A stretch of DNA of 64,000 nt from positions 560,001-624,000 of the forward strand of contig NZ_CP058350.1 in NCBI RefSeq assembly GCF_005860795.2. Reading direction: 5' to 3'. A model generated the notes under the pieces. That model saw only the letters and a list, made by a program, of their open reading frames with translations, had not been told where the DNA came from and did not search any database. Position 1 is the stretch's first letter; every line of letters starts with the position of its first letter. This stretch comes from Peteryoungia desertarenae (GTDB lineage: Bacteria > Pseudomonadota > Alphaproteobacteria > Rhizobiales > Rhizobiaceae). The position numbers were made by a program, and so were the translations under genes. This document shows, piece after piece, positions 27,737 through 36,168 of the stretch.

Positions 27737-29374
27737 TCAGCCTGCCTGCCGCGCCACTTCCTGGTCTCTCAGCAGACGACGGATCACCTTGCCGGTCGTG
27801 GTCAATGGCAACTCGTCAACAAAGGCCACTTCGCGCGGATATTCATGCATGGAGAGACGGTGCTTCACCCAGTCGCTGATCTCCTGAGCAAGGGCATCAC
27901 CGCCCGAATAGCCATCGTTCAACACAATAAAGGCCTTGACGATCTCGGTTCGCATTGTATCCGGCTTGCCGATCACTGCAACAAGGCGGACGGCTGGATG
28001 ACCAAGCAGGCAATCCTCGATTTCCGCAGGGCCGATCCGATAGCCGGCTGAGGTAATCACGTCGTCATCACGACCGAAGAACTCGATATAGCCGTCCTCA
28101 TCCTGCCGTCCGAGATCGCCCGTCATCATCCAGTCGCCGACGAATTTTTTCGCCGTCGCCTCCGGGTTCTTCCAGTAGCTCAGGAACATCACCGGGTCTG
28201 GACGCAAAACGGCGATCTGCCCCGTTTGACCGGGGCCAAGCACATTGCCTTGATCGTCGATCACCGCCACGCGATGTCCAGGCACGGCCCTGCCGATCAG
28301 GCCCGGCTTGGAGATGCCAAGATGGACCGCCGACGAAACCACGATATTGCACTCGGTCTGTCCGTAGAACTCGTTGGGCCGCACGCCGAAAGCAGCTTCC
28401 GTCCATTCCAGCGTCTCGCGTCCCAGCGCCTCACCGGCCGACCCGATGCTACGCAGCGACAGATCATAGCGTTCGCGCGGACGATCGATTGCGCGCAGGA
28501 GCCGAAGCGCCGTGGGCGGGATGAAAGCATTGCGCACCTTCAGTTCCGCCATGATCCGAAACGCCATGTCGGGATCGAATTTCTGCGCCGGCGAGGACAC
28601 GACCGGTACGCCGAGCATCAGGCCCGGCAACAGCACATTGAGAAGGCCACCCGCCCAGGCCCAGTCCGACGGCGTCCACAGCCGATCGCCCGGCTGCGGT
28701 AGGGACGCGTGCATGATCTGCACGCCCGGAATGTGACCCGCCAGCACACGATGACCATGCAGCGCACCTTTGGGTGCGCCGGTTGTGCCGGACGTATAGA
28801 TCATCAGCGCCGGATCATCGGCCTTTGTATCAACGACATCGAATTCCGTCGGATGCCCTTCGATGACCTCGTCAAACCCCAGCGCATCCGCATCGGCACC
28901 ATCCACCGAGATGATATGGCGAAGCAGCGGCAGCCGGCTGCGGATTGCCTTCAGGCGTTCCAGGCCGAAACCGTTCGTGATGACTGCAAAGACTTCGGCG
29001 TTCGAAAGTCGGTACTCCAGCGCCTCCTGACCAAAGAGAAGCGCCAGCGGCACGGCGATTGCGCCCATCTTGTAGATCGCTACATGGGCGATTGCCGTCT
29101 CGAAGCATTGCGGCAGAAGCAGCGCCACCCTGTCGCCACGGCTGATGCCAAGCGCAGACAGCGCATGGGCAAAGGCCGAGGATCGGGCTGCGAGCATGCC
29201 ATAGGTCATCTGAAGATGCGGGCCCGCAGGATTGAAATGCTCGAGGCAGACCTGATCCGGCACGCGGGCCGCCCAATCATCACTAACGACCCGCCCGATG
29301 TTGAAATGATCGGGAATGGTCCAGGCGAATTCGCGAGAAATCGAAGCAAACGTGCCGGCAGAAGGCAGAAACAT
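27737..29374 (-). CDS. AMP-forming acyl-CoA synthetase
   Basis: 545 residues of the ANL adenylating superfamily; activates a carboxylic acid with ATP and transfers it to CoA. The core P-loop motif is YTSGTTGAPKG (about 192-202), with later motifs EFYGQTE, MTGDLG and a C-terminal PLTTTGKVIRR containing the catalytic lysine. It resembles medium-chain or acetyl-like ligases more than long-chain FadD. Stands alone, with GGAAAA five bases before the ATG. Substrate not assignable. Confidence 0.92.
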   Translation of the reverse strand: MFLPSAGTFASISREFAWTIPDHFNIGRVVSDDWAARVPDQVCLEHFNPAGPHLQMTYGMLAARSSAFAHALSALGISRGDRVALLLPQCFETAIAHVAIYKMGAIAVPLALLFGQEALEYRLSNAEVFAVITNGFGLERLKAIRSRLPLLRHIISVDGADADALGFDEVIEGHPTEFDVVDTKADDPALMIYTSGTTGAPKGALHGHRVLAGHIPGVQIMHASLPQPGDRLWTPSDWAWAGGLLNVLLPGLMLGVPVVSSPAQKFDPDMAFRIMAELKVRNAFIPPTALRLLRAIDRPRERYDLSLRSIGSAGEALGRETLEWTEAAFGVRPNEFYGQTECNIVVSSAVHLGISKPGLIGRAVPGHRVAVIDDQGNVLGPGQTGQIAVLRPDPVMFLSYWKNPEATAKKFVGDWMMTGDLGRQDEDGYIEFFGRDDDVITSAGYRIGPAEIEDCLLGHPAVRLVAVIGKPDTMRTEIVKAFIVLNDGYSGGDALAQEISDWVKHRLSMHEYPREVAFVDELPLTTTGKVIRRLLRDQEVARQAG

Positions 29375-29506
29375 GCGGTTTTCCGGATTTAGACTGCCAT
29401 TTTGCTAGCACTCCTTGCAGAGGCACACAATATTCTCCGAAAATCTCACCAGCCCATGGACAGGCCAGCTTCTCACAGCAAGGGCCAGCCACCTGCACCT
29501 TGCCTC

Positions 29507-29535
29507 TTGCACCCTTCACATTGACCATGTTAGAC
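29507..29535 (+). promoter_or_regulatory. possible promoter of tRNA-Leu
   Basis: TTGCAC (29507-29512), 17-bp spacer, TTAGAC (29530-29535), ending 18 bp before the tRNA. Only a moderate match; an alternative -35, TTGACC at 29521, has no good -10 at the right distance. Confidence 0.25.
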
Positions 29536-29553
29536 GCGACACATCCAGACCGT

Positions 29554-29638
29554 GCCCCATTGGCGGAACTGGTAGACGCGCTCGACTCAAAATCGAGTTC
29601 CGAAAGGAGTGCTGGTTCGATTCCGGCATGGGGCACCA
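29554..29638 (+). tRNA. tRNA-Leu (anticodon CAA)
   Basis: 85 nt with the CCA end encoded. The acceptor stem GCCCCAT pairs with ATGGGGC (29628-29634), followed by A-CCA. The anticodon stem CTCGA/TCGAG encloses the loop CTCAAAA, giving CAA, which reads UUG. The long variable arm and the GGTTCGATTCC T-loop are present, as expected for a class II tRNA. No integrase or duplicated 3' end is nearby. Confidence 0.97.
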
Positions 29639-29697
29639 TCGATCTATCGGCAAGACGAGCTCAAGTTCCTCACTATCTGGCGCCAAAGAAGTGACCT

Positions 29698-30084
29698 TCA
29701 GATCTTCTGAATGGCCTGATCCAGCATATCGCGCACTTGGCGCGCAAACCCCTTGAGATTGTCATTTTCGATGGCAAGCATCGAGGCGACGGGATCAATG
29801 GCGCTGACTTCGACGCCATCATCAAGCTCGCGAACGATGACATTGCAGGGCAGCATGGCTCCGACACGCGGTTCTGCCTGAATTGCCTGATGCGCCATCT
29901 TCGGATTGCAGGCACCGAGGATCAGATAGGGCGGCATCTCGATGTCGATCTTCTTTCTCATGGTCGCCTTGACGTCGATCTCCGTCAAAACACCGAATCC
30001 TTCTGCGGTCAGAGCGGCGCGGGTGCGCTCCACCACATTTTCGAAGGAATCATCGTTCAGTTTGCGATTGAGCGTATAGGTCAT
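29698..30084 (-). CDS. DUF302 domain-containing protein
   Basis: 128 residues of the DUF302 family, a small alpha/beta fold with unknown function often encoded near redox or metal genes. Conserved parts are LTEIDVKATMRKKI, YLILGACNPKMAHQAI and the LPCNVIVRE strand with a single cysteine. No signal peptide. Single-gene unit, divergent from dsbB. Confidence 0.9.
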   Translation of the reverse strand: MTYTLNRKLNDDSFENVVERTRAALTAEGFGVLTEIDVKATMRKKIDIEMPPYLILGACNPKMAHQAIQAEPRVGAMLPCNVIVRELDDGVEVSAIDPVASMLAIENDNLKGFARQVRDMLDQAIQKI

Positions 30085-30337
30085 GGTTTTGGCTCCCTGG
30101 TTTGTTGTTGGTCATCATCCCGTCCATATGAGGTTTTTCAACGCGATATGATGAGGCAAACCGTGCAAGCCCAGTCAGCGTTCCCTTGTCCGGGGGTAAC
30201 GGATTGGCGGGTGCTGCGACTGTCCCTGACGACATGAACTCTTGGTAAGGTCGAGGACTTCGGCATTTACAGCGATAGGCCCATTGACTAGAACCTGCCG
30301 CGAAAGTCCTATCTTAACCGGCAAAACGGTGACCCAG

Positions 30338-30853
30338 ATGATGAATGCTCTGAAGCAGAACCCGGAACGCTCTTCGGCTATTCTGGTCACCATTGCCATG
30401 GTGATCGTCGTCGGCTCTGCGCTTGGCTTCGAACACATCGGCGGCTATCTGCCCTGCTATCTCTGCCTTCTGCAGCGCAACCCCTATTACATCGGGATCG
30501 GGATCGGGCTCCTCGCCGTCCTCTCCTCTGCCCTGCGTATGCCGGTGATCGTGACCCGCCTGCTTTTGGCAATCGTCGGCCTGCTGATGCTGATCGGCAT
30601 GGGTTTGGGTATCTATCATGCAGGAGTCGAATGGAAATTCTGGGAAGGACCGGCAACCTGCGCCGGTGGTGCCCTGACCGGAGGACCGGCCCCCGTGAAC
30701 GTCCTTGAGGCGCTGAATGCCACCAAGGCTCCCTCCTGCACGGAGGCAACGCTGCGTGTGCTCGGGCTGTCCTTTTCCGGATGGAATGTTGTGACAAGCG
30801 CTGCGCTGGCAGCCCTTGCCTTCTGGGGCGTCTTCGCAAGACGCACCGCCTGA
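30338..30853 (+). CDS. dsbB: disulfide bond formation protein DsbB
   Basis: 171-residue inner-membrane protein with four helices that reoxidises DsbA and passes electrons to quinone. The first redox pair is Cys40-x2-Cys43 in GYLPCYLCLLQRNPYY; the second periplasmic pair is Cys108 and Cys134. The start is taken at the double ATG because the upstream extension has no membrane signal and poor codon use; the ribosome site is weak. No dsbA is in the window. Confidence 0.93.
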   Translation: MMNALKQNPERSSAILVTIAMVIVVGSALGFEHIGGYLPCYLCLLQRNPYYIGIGIGLLAVLSSALRMPVIVTRLLLAIVGLLMLIGMGLGIYHAGVEWKFWEGPATCAGGALTGGPAPVNVLEALNATKAPSCTEATLRVLGLSFSGWNVVTSAALAALAFWGVFARRTA

Positions 30854-30876
30854 GACAGTCGGTGAGCTGGAACCCT

Positions 30877-31434
30877 TTACGGCTGCAGCTCGCTGTCCCA
30901 ATAGAGATAGTCCATCCAGCTTTCATGCAGATAATTCGGCGGGAAAAGCCGGCCATTGTTGTGCAGGTCCTGCACCGTCGGACGGTAAGCCTTCTGCGCC
31001 GGGAACATCCCTGCCTGCTTGGGCAGCTTTGACCCTTTCCGCAAATTGCAGGGAGAGCAGGCCGCGACGACATTTTCCCAGGTCGTTTCGCCCCCATGGG
31101 CGCGTGGGATGACGTGGTCGAAGGTCAGCTCTTCCGTCGAGCCGCAATACTGGCACTGAAACTTGTCCCGCAGGAAAACATTGAAGCGGGTGAAGGCCGG
31201 ATTGCGCGTTGGCTGGACATAGGTCTTGAGACTGACGACGCTCGGCAGCTTCATCGAGAAGCTCGGTGAACAGACCGAATGTTCGTATTCTGCGATGATG
31301 TTCACTCGGTCGAGGAAGACCGCCTTGATCGCGTCCTGCCAGGACCATAACGACAAGGGATAGTAACTCAGTGGCCTGTAGTCGGCATTCAGGACGAGCG
31401 CCGGCAGGGCCTGGGGCGAAACTGCAATCGTCAA
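30877..31434 (-). CDS. HNH endonuclease
   Basis: 185 residues. A C-terminal HNH/McrA-type domain has Cys94-x2-Cys97, the catalytic DH at 106-107, Asn121 and a second zinc pair Cys126/Cys129. The N-terminal 80 residues (ALVLNADYRPLSYYPLSLWSWQDAI) are conserved in this alphaproteobacterial family. It is a stand-alone gene with no methylase or toxin-antitoxin partner, so a role in DNA metabolism rather than restriction is more likely. Confidence 0.92.
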   Translation of the reverse strand: MTIAVSPQALPALVLNADYRPLSYYPLSLWSWQDAIKAVFLDRVNIIAEYEHSVCSPSFSMKLPSVVSLKTYVQPTRNPAFTRFNVFLRDKFQCQYCGSTEELTFDHVIPRAHGGETTWENVVAACSPCNLRKGSKLPKQAGMFPAQKAYRPTVQDLHNNGRLFPPNYLHESWMDYLYWDSELQP

Positions 31435-31500
31435 GGCACTCTCCTGATCGATTCGGCATCTGCATTTCTATATTAGGTCTGTTGTTACAGCATTGTGAAG

Positions 31501-31514
31501 CCTGAAATTTCAGG
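31501..31514. promoter_or_regulatory. perfect 14-bp palindrome upstream of the HNH gene
   Basis: CCTGAAATTTCAGG with no spacer, 67 bp upstream of the HNH gene start and 16 bp past the AlkA-type gene stop. Its symmetry and length fit a dimeric repressor site. I do not recognise the regulator. Confidence 0.35.
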
Positions 31515-31529
31515 TGCTTGCAGCAATGC

Positions 31530-32192
31530 TCAGACCGGTAGCCCCGACCGGCCCCGCATGATCGCGTAATGGGACCAGAAGAGCCGCGCAGCGATGGAGC
31601 GAAAGGGTCGCCAGGCCTGAGCTTCTTGTGCAGCAACCGGGATGGAAGGCCGTTCGCCACACAGGAGCCCATGGCCGACGGCAGCCCTCAAGGCCACGTC
31701 GCCCGCAGGAAATATATCTGGATGCCCGCCGCAGAACATCAAGTAGACCTCCGCCGTCCAGGGACCAATACCTTTCAGCCCAACCAGCGTCAAAACAGCC
31801 CGATCTGCCTCGGTTTCGGCCAGCGCGATGAGATCAACCTCCTGCGTCGTGACAGCCTCCGCGACGGCCTGGATCGCCGCAGCCTTGGCGCGCGACAGGC
31901 CAAACGTGGCGATGTCTGCCGGATCCAAAGCCAGCCAGTCGGCAGGCTCAGGCGATACTCCCAGTTTCACGACAATCCGTCCCCAGATGGCATCGGCGCT
32001 CGCCCGCGAGACCATCTGCGACACGATGATCGAGGAAAGGCCGGCAAAGCCCGGTGCCTGCAGGCGTAGCGGCAATGGGCCGCAGGCGCTCGCGATCGGC
32101 TCCAGTCGCGGATCCAGCGCCAGAAGCTGTTGCAGTCCCCAATCAAGATCGGTCTGATCTCTGATCCGCCGGTTCGGGCTTGACTGCGCCAA
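31530..32192 (-). CDS. DNA-3-methyladenine glycosylase II (AlkA family)
   Basis: 220 residues of the helix-hairpin-helix-GPD superfamily; removes alkylated bases from DNA. HhH motif LVGLKGIGPWTAEVYLM (136-152) and the catalytic aspartate Asp165 in PAGDVALRAA. It lacks the N-terminal TBP-like domain of E. coli AlkA, as many rhizobial homologues do. Its 5' end overlaps the longest open frame of the divergent gluQRS, but the chosen gluQRS start removes the overlap. Confidence 0.93.
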   Translation of the reverse strand: MAQSSPNRRIRDQTDLDWGLQQLLALDPRLEPIASACGPLPLRLQAPGFAGLSSIIVSQMVSRASADAIWGRIVVKLGVSPEPADWLALDPADIATFGLSRAKAAAIQAVAEAVTTQEVDLIALAETEADRAVLTLVGLKGIGPWTAEVYLMFCGGHPDIFPAGDVALRAAVGHGLLCGERPSIPVAAQEAQAWRPFRSIAARLFWSHYAIMRGRSGLPV

Positions 32193-32254
32193 CTGTCCCG
32201 TCCTCTTCCTGCACGCCCGGTTTCAAGCATGTCGTTTTCATGCGAAGAAGAAGC

Positions 32255-33136
32255 ATGAATGCCGCCGCCCGTCAAAATCCCGTTTTCCGCTTTGCCCCGA
32301 GCCCGAATGGTCCTCTGCATCTCGGCCATGCCCTGTCCGCCCTTTTGAACGCCGATATGGCCAGGGGAGCCGGAGGTCGCTTGCTCCTGCGCATGGAAGA
32401 CATCGATCTGACGCGCTGCACCCCCGAATTCGAAATCTCAGCCCTTGGCGATCTTGAATGGCTGGGCCTCGATTTCGAACAGCCGGTCCGTCGCCAGTCG
32501 GAGCATTTCCCGCTCTATCGCAAGGCGCTGGATCGGCTGACGGCGCTCGGCCTCACCTACCCCGCCTTCATGACCCGAGGCGAGGTCCGCGCCTTTGTCA
32601 GATCGGAAGAAGAAGCGGGACGATCCTGGCCGCGGGACCCGGATGGCGCGCCACTTTATCCGCCGCTCGATAAGGCACTCAGCGCGAGCGAGCGACGGGA
32701 ACGCCTGGAGACGGCGGACCGTCACGCCATCCGGCTCGACATGGAAAAGGCTCTGTCTTTGCTCGGCAAGCCGCTGACCTTCGTCGAGACGGGAAGCGGA
32801 AAGGTCGAAACGCTCGCTGCCGATCCTGCTGCCTGGGGTGATGTCGTGCTCTGGCGATCCGACGCCCCCTCGAGCTACCACCTTTCCGTTACCATCGACG
32901 ATGCAAAACAGGGCGTGACGCATGTGGTCAGGGGCCGCGACCTCTTTCACGCGACCGCCGTTCACCGGCTGCTGCAGACCCTGCTCGACCTGCCCGAGCC
33001 CGTCTATCACCACCATCGCCTGCTGACCGACGCTCAGGGGCGCAAGCTCTCCAAGAGCGATGGCGACACCGGCCTCGCCGAGTTGCGGGCGGCCGGCGCA
33101 AGTCCCGCCGACATCCGCGCCATGGTCGGACTTTGA
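32255..33136 (+). CDS. gluQRS: glutamyl-Q tRNA(Asp) synthetase
   Basis: Attaches glutamate to the queuosine base of tRNA-Asp. 293 residues: the catalytic core of a class I glutamyl-tRNA synthetase without the anticodon-binding domain. FRFAPSPNGPLHLGHA carries the HIGH-type motif (HLGH, about 22-25), and RKLSKS near 263-268 is the KMSKS equivalent. GAAGAAG just upstream supports this ATG; an ATG five codons earlier is possible. Confidence 0.94.
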   Translation: MNAAARQNPVFRFAPSPNGPLHLGHALSALLNADMARGAGGRLLLRMEDIDLTRCTPEFEISALGDLEWLGLDFEQPVRRQSEHFPLYRKALDRLTALGLTYPAFMTRGEVRAFVRSEEEAGRSWPRDPDGAPLYPPLDKALSASERRERLETADRHAIRLDMEKALSLLGKPLTFVETGSGKVETLAADPAAWGDVVLWRSDAPSSYHLSVTIDDAKQGVTHVVRGRDLFHATAVHRLLQTLLDLPEPVYHHHRLLTDAQGRKLSKSDGDTGLAELRAAGASPADIRAMVGL

Positions 33137-33146
33137 ACGCGCTGCG

Positions 33147-34010
33147 TCAGGTCTTTCGGTTCGGCCGCTTGTGGGGCAGCACCCGGTATTTCATCAGCGC
33201 GGCATTGAACTCGGCCCCGATGATGAAGATCGCCCCGACCATGTAGAGGAAGACAAGCACGATCATGATCGAGGCAAGACCGGCATAGGTCGCGGCATAA
33301 TTGGCGAAGCTTGCAAGATAGGAAGCAAAGGCGAGCGCGCCGACAAGCCAGAGGATGAGGGTCAGGAGGATGCCCGGGATCACATCCGGCAACCGCCGCT
33401 TTCCAGCCGGTAGGCCCAGATGGAAGATCACCAGCCCGATGATGAGAAGCGCCAGCGTGCCATAGATCCGCCAGCTCGAAACTGTCGAAAGAAAGTCCTT
33501 CATGAAGGGGAAATTGGTCTCGGCAAAAGCCAGCGCCACGGGAACGACGACGAGCAGCGCACTGATGGCGGCAAGCGAGATGACGGCACCGAGCACATAG
33601 CCCAGGCTGACCAGCCGGGTGATGTACCAGGGCCGCGTCTCCGAAACCCGATAGGCGCGGTTCAACGACACCCGCAGCGCCTCAACCCCATTCGAGGCAA
33701 AATAGGCCGCCGCCAGCACCGAGACGGTGAGCAGCCCGCCGCGCGGGATGGTCAGCACCTGGATGACCTGGTCCGACAGCGGCTTGGCAATCGTTTCCGG
33801 CCAGGTGTCGAAGATGACATGGACGGCTGTTTCGGCGAACTGGTCGGCTCCGAGAAAGCTCGCAAGTGCTGTCCCGAAAATCAGGAAGGGAAAGACCGCC
33901 AGCAATGCCGACAGCGCCACATGGCTTGCCATGGCCCAGCCGTCATCCTCCGAGAAATGGTAGAGGGCGTCATAGCTGACCTTGTACAGCATGCGGAAGA
34001 AGACCGGCAT
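33147..34010 (-). CDS. YihY/BrkB family inner-membrane protein
   Basis: 287 residues with six predicted membrane helices. Hallmarks are DDGWAMASHVALSALLAVFPFLIFG near the N-terminus, FASNGVEALRVSLNRAYRV in the middle and the final PGILLTLILWL/FASYLASFANYAATYAGLAS part. Formerly annotated as ribonuclease BN, which is wrong for this family; function unknown. AGGAG seven bases before the ATG at 34010 favours this start over an in-frame GTG two codons earlier. Confidence 0.92.
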   Translation of the reverse strand: MPVFFRMLYKVSYDALYHFSEDDGWAMASHVALSALLAVFPFLIFGTALASFLGADQFAETAVHVIFDTWPETIAKPLSDQVIQVLTIPRGGLLTVSVLAAAYFASNGVEALRVSLNRAYRVSETRPWYITRLVSLGYVLGAVISLAAISALLVVVPVALAFAETNFPFMKDFLSTVSSWRIYGTLALLIIGLVIFHLGLPAGKRRLPDVIPGILLTLILWLVGALAFASYLASFANYAATYAGLASIMIVLVFLYMVGAIFIIGAEFNAALMKYRVLPHKRPNRKT

Positions 34011-34101
34011 GCACACTCCTTCGAAGTCTCAATGCAATTGTCACTTGCGCGCGAATATGGGAAACCGAAGCCCGTTTGTACAGAAAGCAAAGGGAAATTG
34101 G

Positions 34102-34926
34102 GTGAGAAGCATCATCGTCACCGGTTGCTCGTCGGGCATTGGCGCCTATTGCGCAGGCGCGCTCCATCAGGACGGCTGGCGGGTGTTCGCCACAATCCGC
34201 CGGGAGGAGGATGGCGAGAAGTTGCGCGCGCTCGGCATCGAAACCTTGCTGATGGACTACACCGATGAGGCTTCGATCGAGCATCTGGCAGATGAGGTGT
34301 TTCGCCGCACCGGCGGTACGCTCGATGCCCTGTTCAACAACGGTGCCTATGGCCAGGCCGGTGCAGTCGAGGATCTGCCGACTTCAGCCCTTCGCGAGCA
34401 GTTCGAGACCAATGTCTTCGGCTGGCACACGCTGACCCGACGGGTGATTCCTGCCATGAGGAAAAAGGGCGAAGGCCGCATCGTTCAGTGCTCCTCGATC
34501 CTCGGCATCGTCCCCTATCGCTGGCGCGGCGCCTATACCGCGTCGAAATTCGCGCTGGAAGGCTTGAGCCTGACGCTGCGCATGGAGCTCGAAGGCTCCG
34601 GCGTGCAGGTCTCGCTGATCGAGCCGGGCCCGATCGATACGCGTTTCACGGCGAACGCGCTGACCCATATTCGCCGCACCATCGACCTCGAGAACTCGGT
34701 CCATGCTGAGGATTACAAGCGGCAACTTGCCCGGTTGGAGGGGACAGGCCCGGTCAACCGCCACAAGCTTGGCCCGGACGCAGTCTACAAAGTGCTGACC
34801 CATGCCTTGACCGCCAAGCGCGCCCGCCCACATTATCTCGTGACCAAACCCGCCAAACAGGGCGCCTTCCTCAAACGCCTGATGCCGGCAGACCTGTTTT
34901 ACAGGCTGATGCGGTCACTCGACTGA
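34102..34926 (+). CDS. short-chain dehydrogenase/reductase
   Basis: 274 residues, classical SDR. Cofactor motif TGCSSGIG near the N-terminus, NNGA in the third strand and catalytic YTASK with the upstream serine in QCSSILG. The start is a GTG giving VRSIIVTG; the open frame upstream is non-family sequence. Arg in the position after the second strand (TIRRE) suggests preference for NADP. Substrate unknown. Same direction as the two downstream genes with short gaps. Confidence 0.9.
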   Translation: MRSIIVTGCSSGIGAYCAGALHQDGWRVFATIRREEDGEKLRALGIETLLMDYTDEASIEHLADEVFRRTGGTLDALFNNGAYGQAGAVEDLPTSALREQFETNVFGWHTLTRRVIPAMRKKGEGRIVQCSSILGIVPYRWRGAYTASKFALEGLSLTLRMELEGSGVQVSLIEPGPIDTRFTANALTHIRRTIDLENSVHAEDYKRQLARLEGTGPVNRHKLGPDAVYKVLTHALTAKRARPHYLVTKPAKQGAFLKRLMPADLFYRLMRSLD

Positions 34927-34950
34927 ACACTGAATAAAGGCACCTGATCC

Positions 34951-35148
34951 ATGTCCGCCGTCACCACAACCATCACCCTCATTGTCATGGGGCTTGTCGT
35001 CCTCGTCCTGATCCGGGGATTGTTCAACATGCTGAAGGGCGGCAGCGGCAACACGTCCAACAAGCTGATGCAGGCACGCCTTGCGCTGCAGGCCCTGGCC
35101 ATTGCATTGATCATGCTGACACTCTGGATCACCGGCGGCGGAAGGTAA
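34951..35148 (+). CDS. HIG1-domain twin-transmembrane protein
   Basis: 65 residues with two hydrophobic helices (about 8-28 and 43-62) joined by a basic loop with KLMQARLALQ, which fits the RX3Q part of the HIG1 (hypoxia-induced) signature. Rhizobia often encode such a protein directly before the cobalamin adenosyltransferase, as here (6-bp gap). Mitochondrial HIG1 proteins associate with cytochrome c oxidase; a similar role is only inferred. Confidence 0.85.
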   Translation: MSAVTTTITLIVMGLVVLVLIRGLFNMLKGGSGNTSNKLMQARLALQALAIALIMLTLWITGGGR

Positions 35149-35154
35149 GGCATC

Positions 35155-35733
35155 ATGGTCAAGCTCAACAAGATCTACACGAGAACCGGCGATGACGGCA
35201 CGACGGCTCTGGTCACCGGTCCCCGCCGGCTGAAGCATGACCTGCGCGTCGACGCCTATGGCACGATCGACGAAACCAATTCCGCGATCGGAATTGCCCG
35301 GCTGCACACGAAGGACGACCCCGAACTGGACGGCATGCTGATGCGCATCCAGAACGATCTCTTCGATCTGGGTGCCGACCTTGCCGCACCGGAGACCGGC
35401 GAAGTGCTCTCCTATGAACCGCTCCGGGTCATCGAGGCCCAGGTGGACCGGATCGAGCGCGAGATCGACCAGTTGAATGCCAGCCTAGACCCACTCAAAT
35501 CCTTCATTCTGCCCGGCGGCAGCCCGGCGGCAGCCTATCTGCACCTCGCCCGCACCACAGCGCGCCGCGCCGAGCGCATCATGGTCGAACTTTCCCGCTT
35601 CGATGGCGAGGAAGTAGGCAAGCCCGCGCTGAAATATGTGAACCGCCTGTCGGACTTCCTTTTCGTCGCCGCCCGCTTTGCGAATGACCAGGGCAAGGCG
35701 GATATTCTCTGGGTGCCGGGGAAGAACAGGTAG
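35155..35733 (+). CDS. PduO-type cob(I)alamin adenosyltransferase
   Basis: Makes adenosylcobalamin from cob(I)alamin and ATP. 192 residues; the N-terminal ATP-binding motif KIYTRTGDDGTTAL (6-19) and the VDAYGTIDETNSAIG segment are diagnostic for PduO/MMAB. LPGGSPAAAYLHLARTTARRAER completes the active site. Follows the HIG1-like gene in an apparent operon. Supplies cofactor for enzymes such as methylmalonyl-CoA mutase, none of which is in the window. Confidence 0.96.
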   Translation: MVKLNKIYTRTGDDGTTALVTGPRRLKHDLRVDAYGTIDETNSAIGIARLHTKDDPELDGMLMRIQNDLFDLGADLAAPETGEVLSYEPLRVIEAQVDRIEREIDQLNASLDPLKSFILPGGSPAAAYLHLARTTARRAERIMVELSRFDGEEVGKPALKYVNRLSDFLFVAARFANDQGKADILWVPGKNR

Positions 35734-35853
35734 AACCGGACAGGTCTCACGCGACTTGTAAGTCAAAGCAAGTCCCGGCGACCATCGCGCCAGTTCACCC
35801 CCCTCTGTCACTGCGTGACATCTCCTCGCACCGGGGAAAGCCGCGCGGACTTT

Positions 35854-36034
35854 TTCTCTCCCCTGGAGGGAGAGAATGGAATTTCAGCATCTTAGCCTTC
35901 GGCTAGGTGCTAGAAGTTCCAAGTGAGGGGGAGATTCCTGCCCGCCTCACCGAGCCCCTCACCAACAAAATCAGAAGTTTAGCCCTGATCGGGCTAACTC
36001 TTCGATTTTGTAACCTCTCCCGCAAGGGGAGAGG
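35854..36034. repeat. palindromic repeat cluster 1
   Basis: Four consecutive inverted repeats. (a) TTCTCTCCC 35854-35862 with GGGAGAGAA 35868-35876. (b) 35878-35920, nested arms with a TTAGCC/GGCTA core. (c) 35966-36010, outer CAAAATC/GATTTTG and inner TTAGCCC/GGGCTAA. (d) CCTCTCCC 36014-36021 with GGGAGAGG 36027-36034. Copies b and c share a plan with those in cluster 2. This resembles the rhizobial intergenic mosaic and RIME-type palindromes. Confidence 0.85.
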
Positions 36035-36133
36035 AAAGGCGGCGCCAAAATTCAAATTGTCAAAAAACCATGGCCAATGTCCGGTCGGGTTTTGCCCTCC
36101 GGTTGCGGCCATGTTGGCCTTTGTCTTTCGTCT

Positions 36134-36168
36134 CGGACAGGGCGCCAGAAGCAACCTATCTAAGTAGT
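36134..36168. repeat. left arm and loop of a long imperfect hairpin (continues to 36197)
   Basis: Left arm 36134-36151 pairs with 36180-36197 over 18 positions with a few mismatches or G-T pairs; the core is CAGGGCGCCAGAAG against CTTCCGGCGCCCTG. The loop is 28 nt. It marks the left edge of the unassigned GC-rich segment that follows. Confidence 0.6.

Noticed and set aside
29554..29690. tRNA-Leu as an integration site for a mobile island
   Set aside because: No integrase and no direct repeat of the tRNA 3' end found; flanking genes are ordinary chromosomal genes.
30877..31434. restriction system around the HNH nuclease
   Set aside because: No methyltransferase, specificity subunit or defence gene nearby; the gene belongs to a house-keeping type family.
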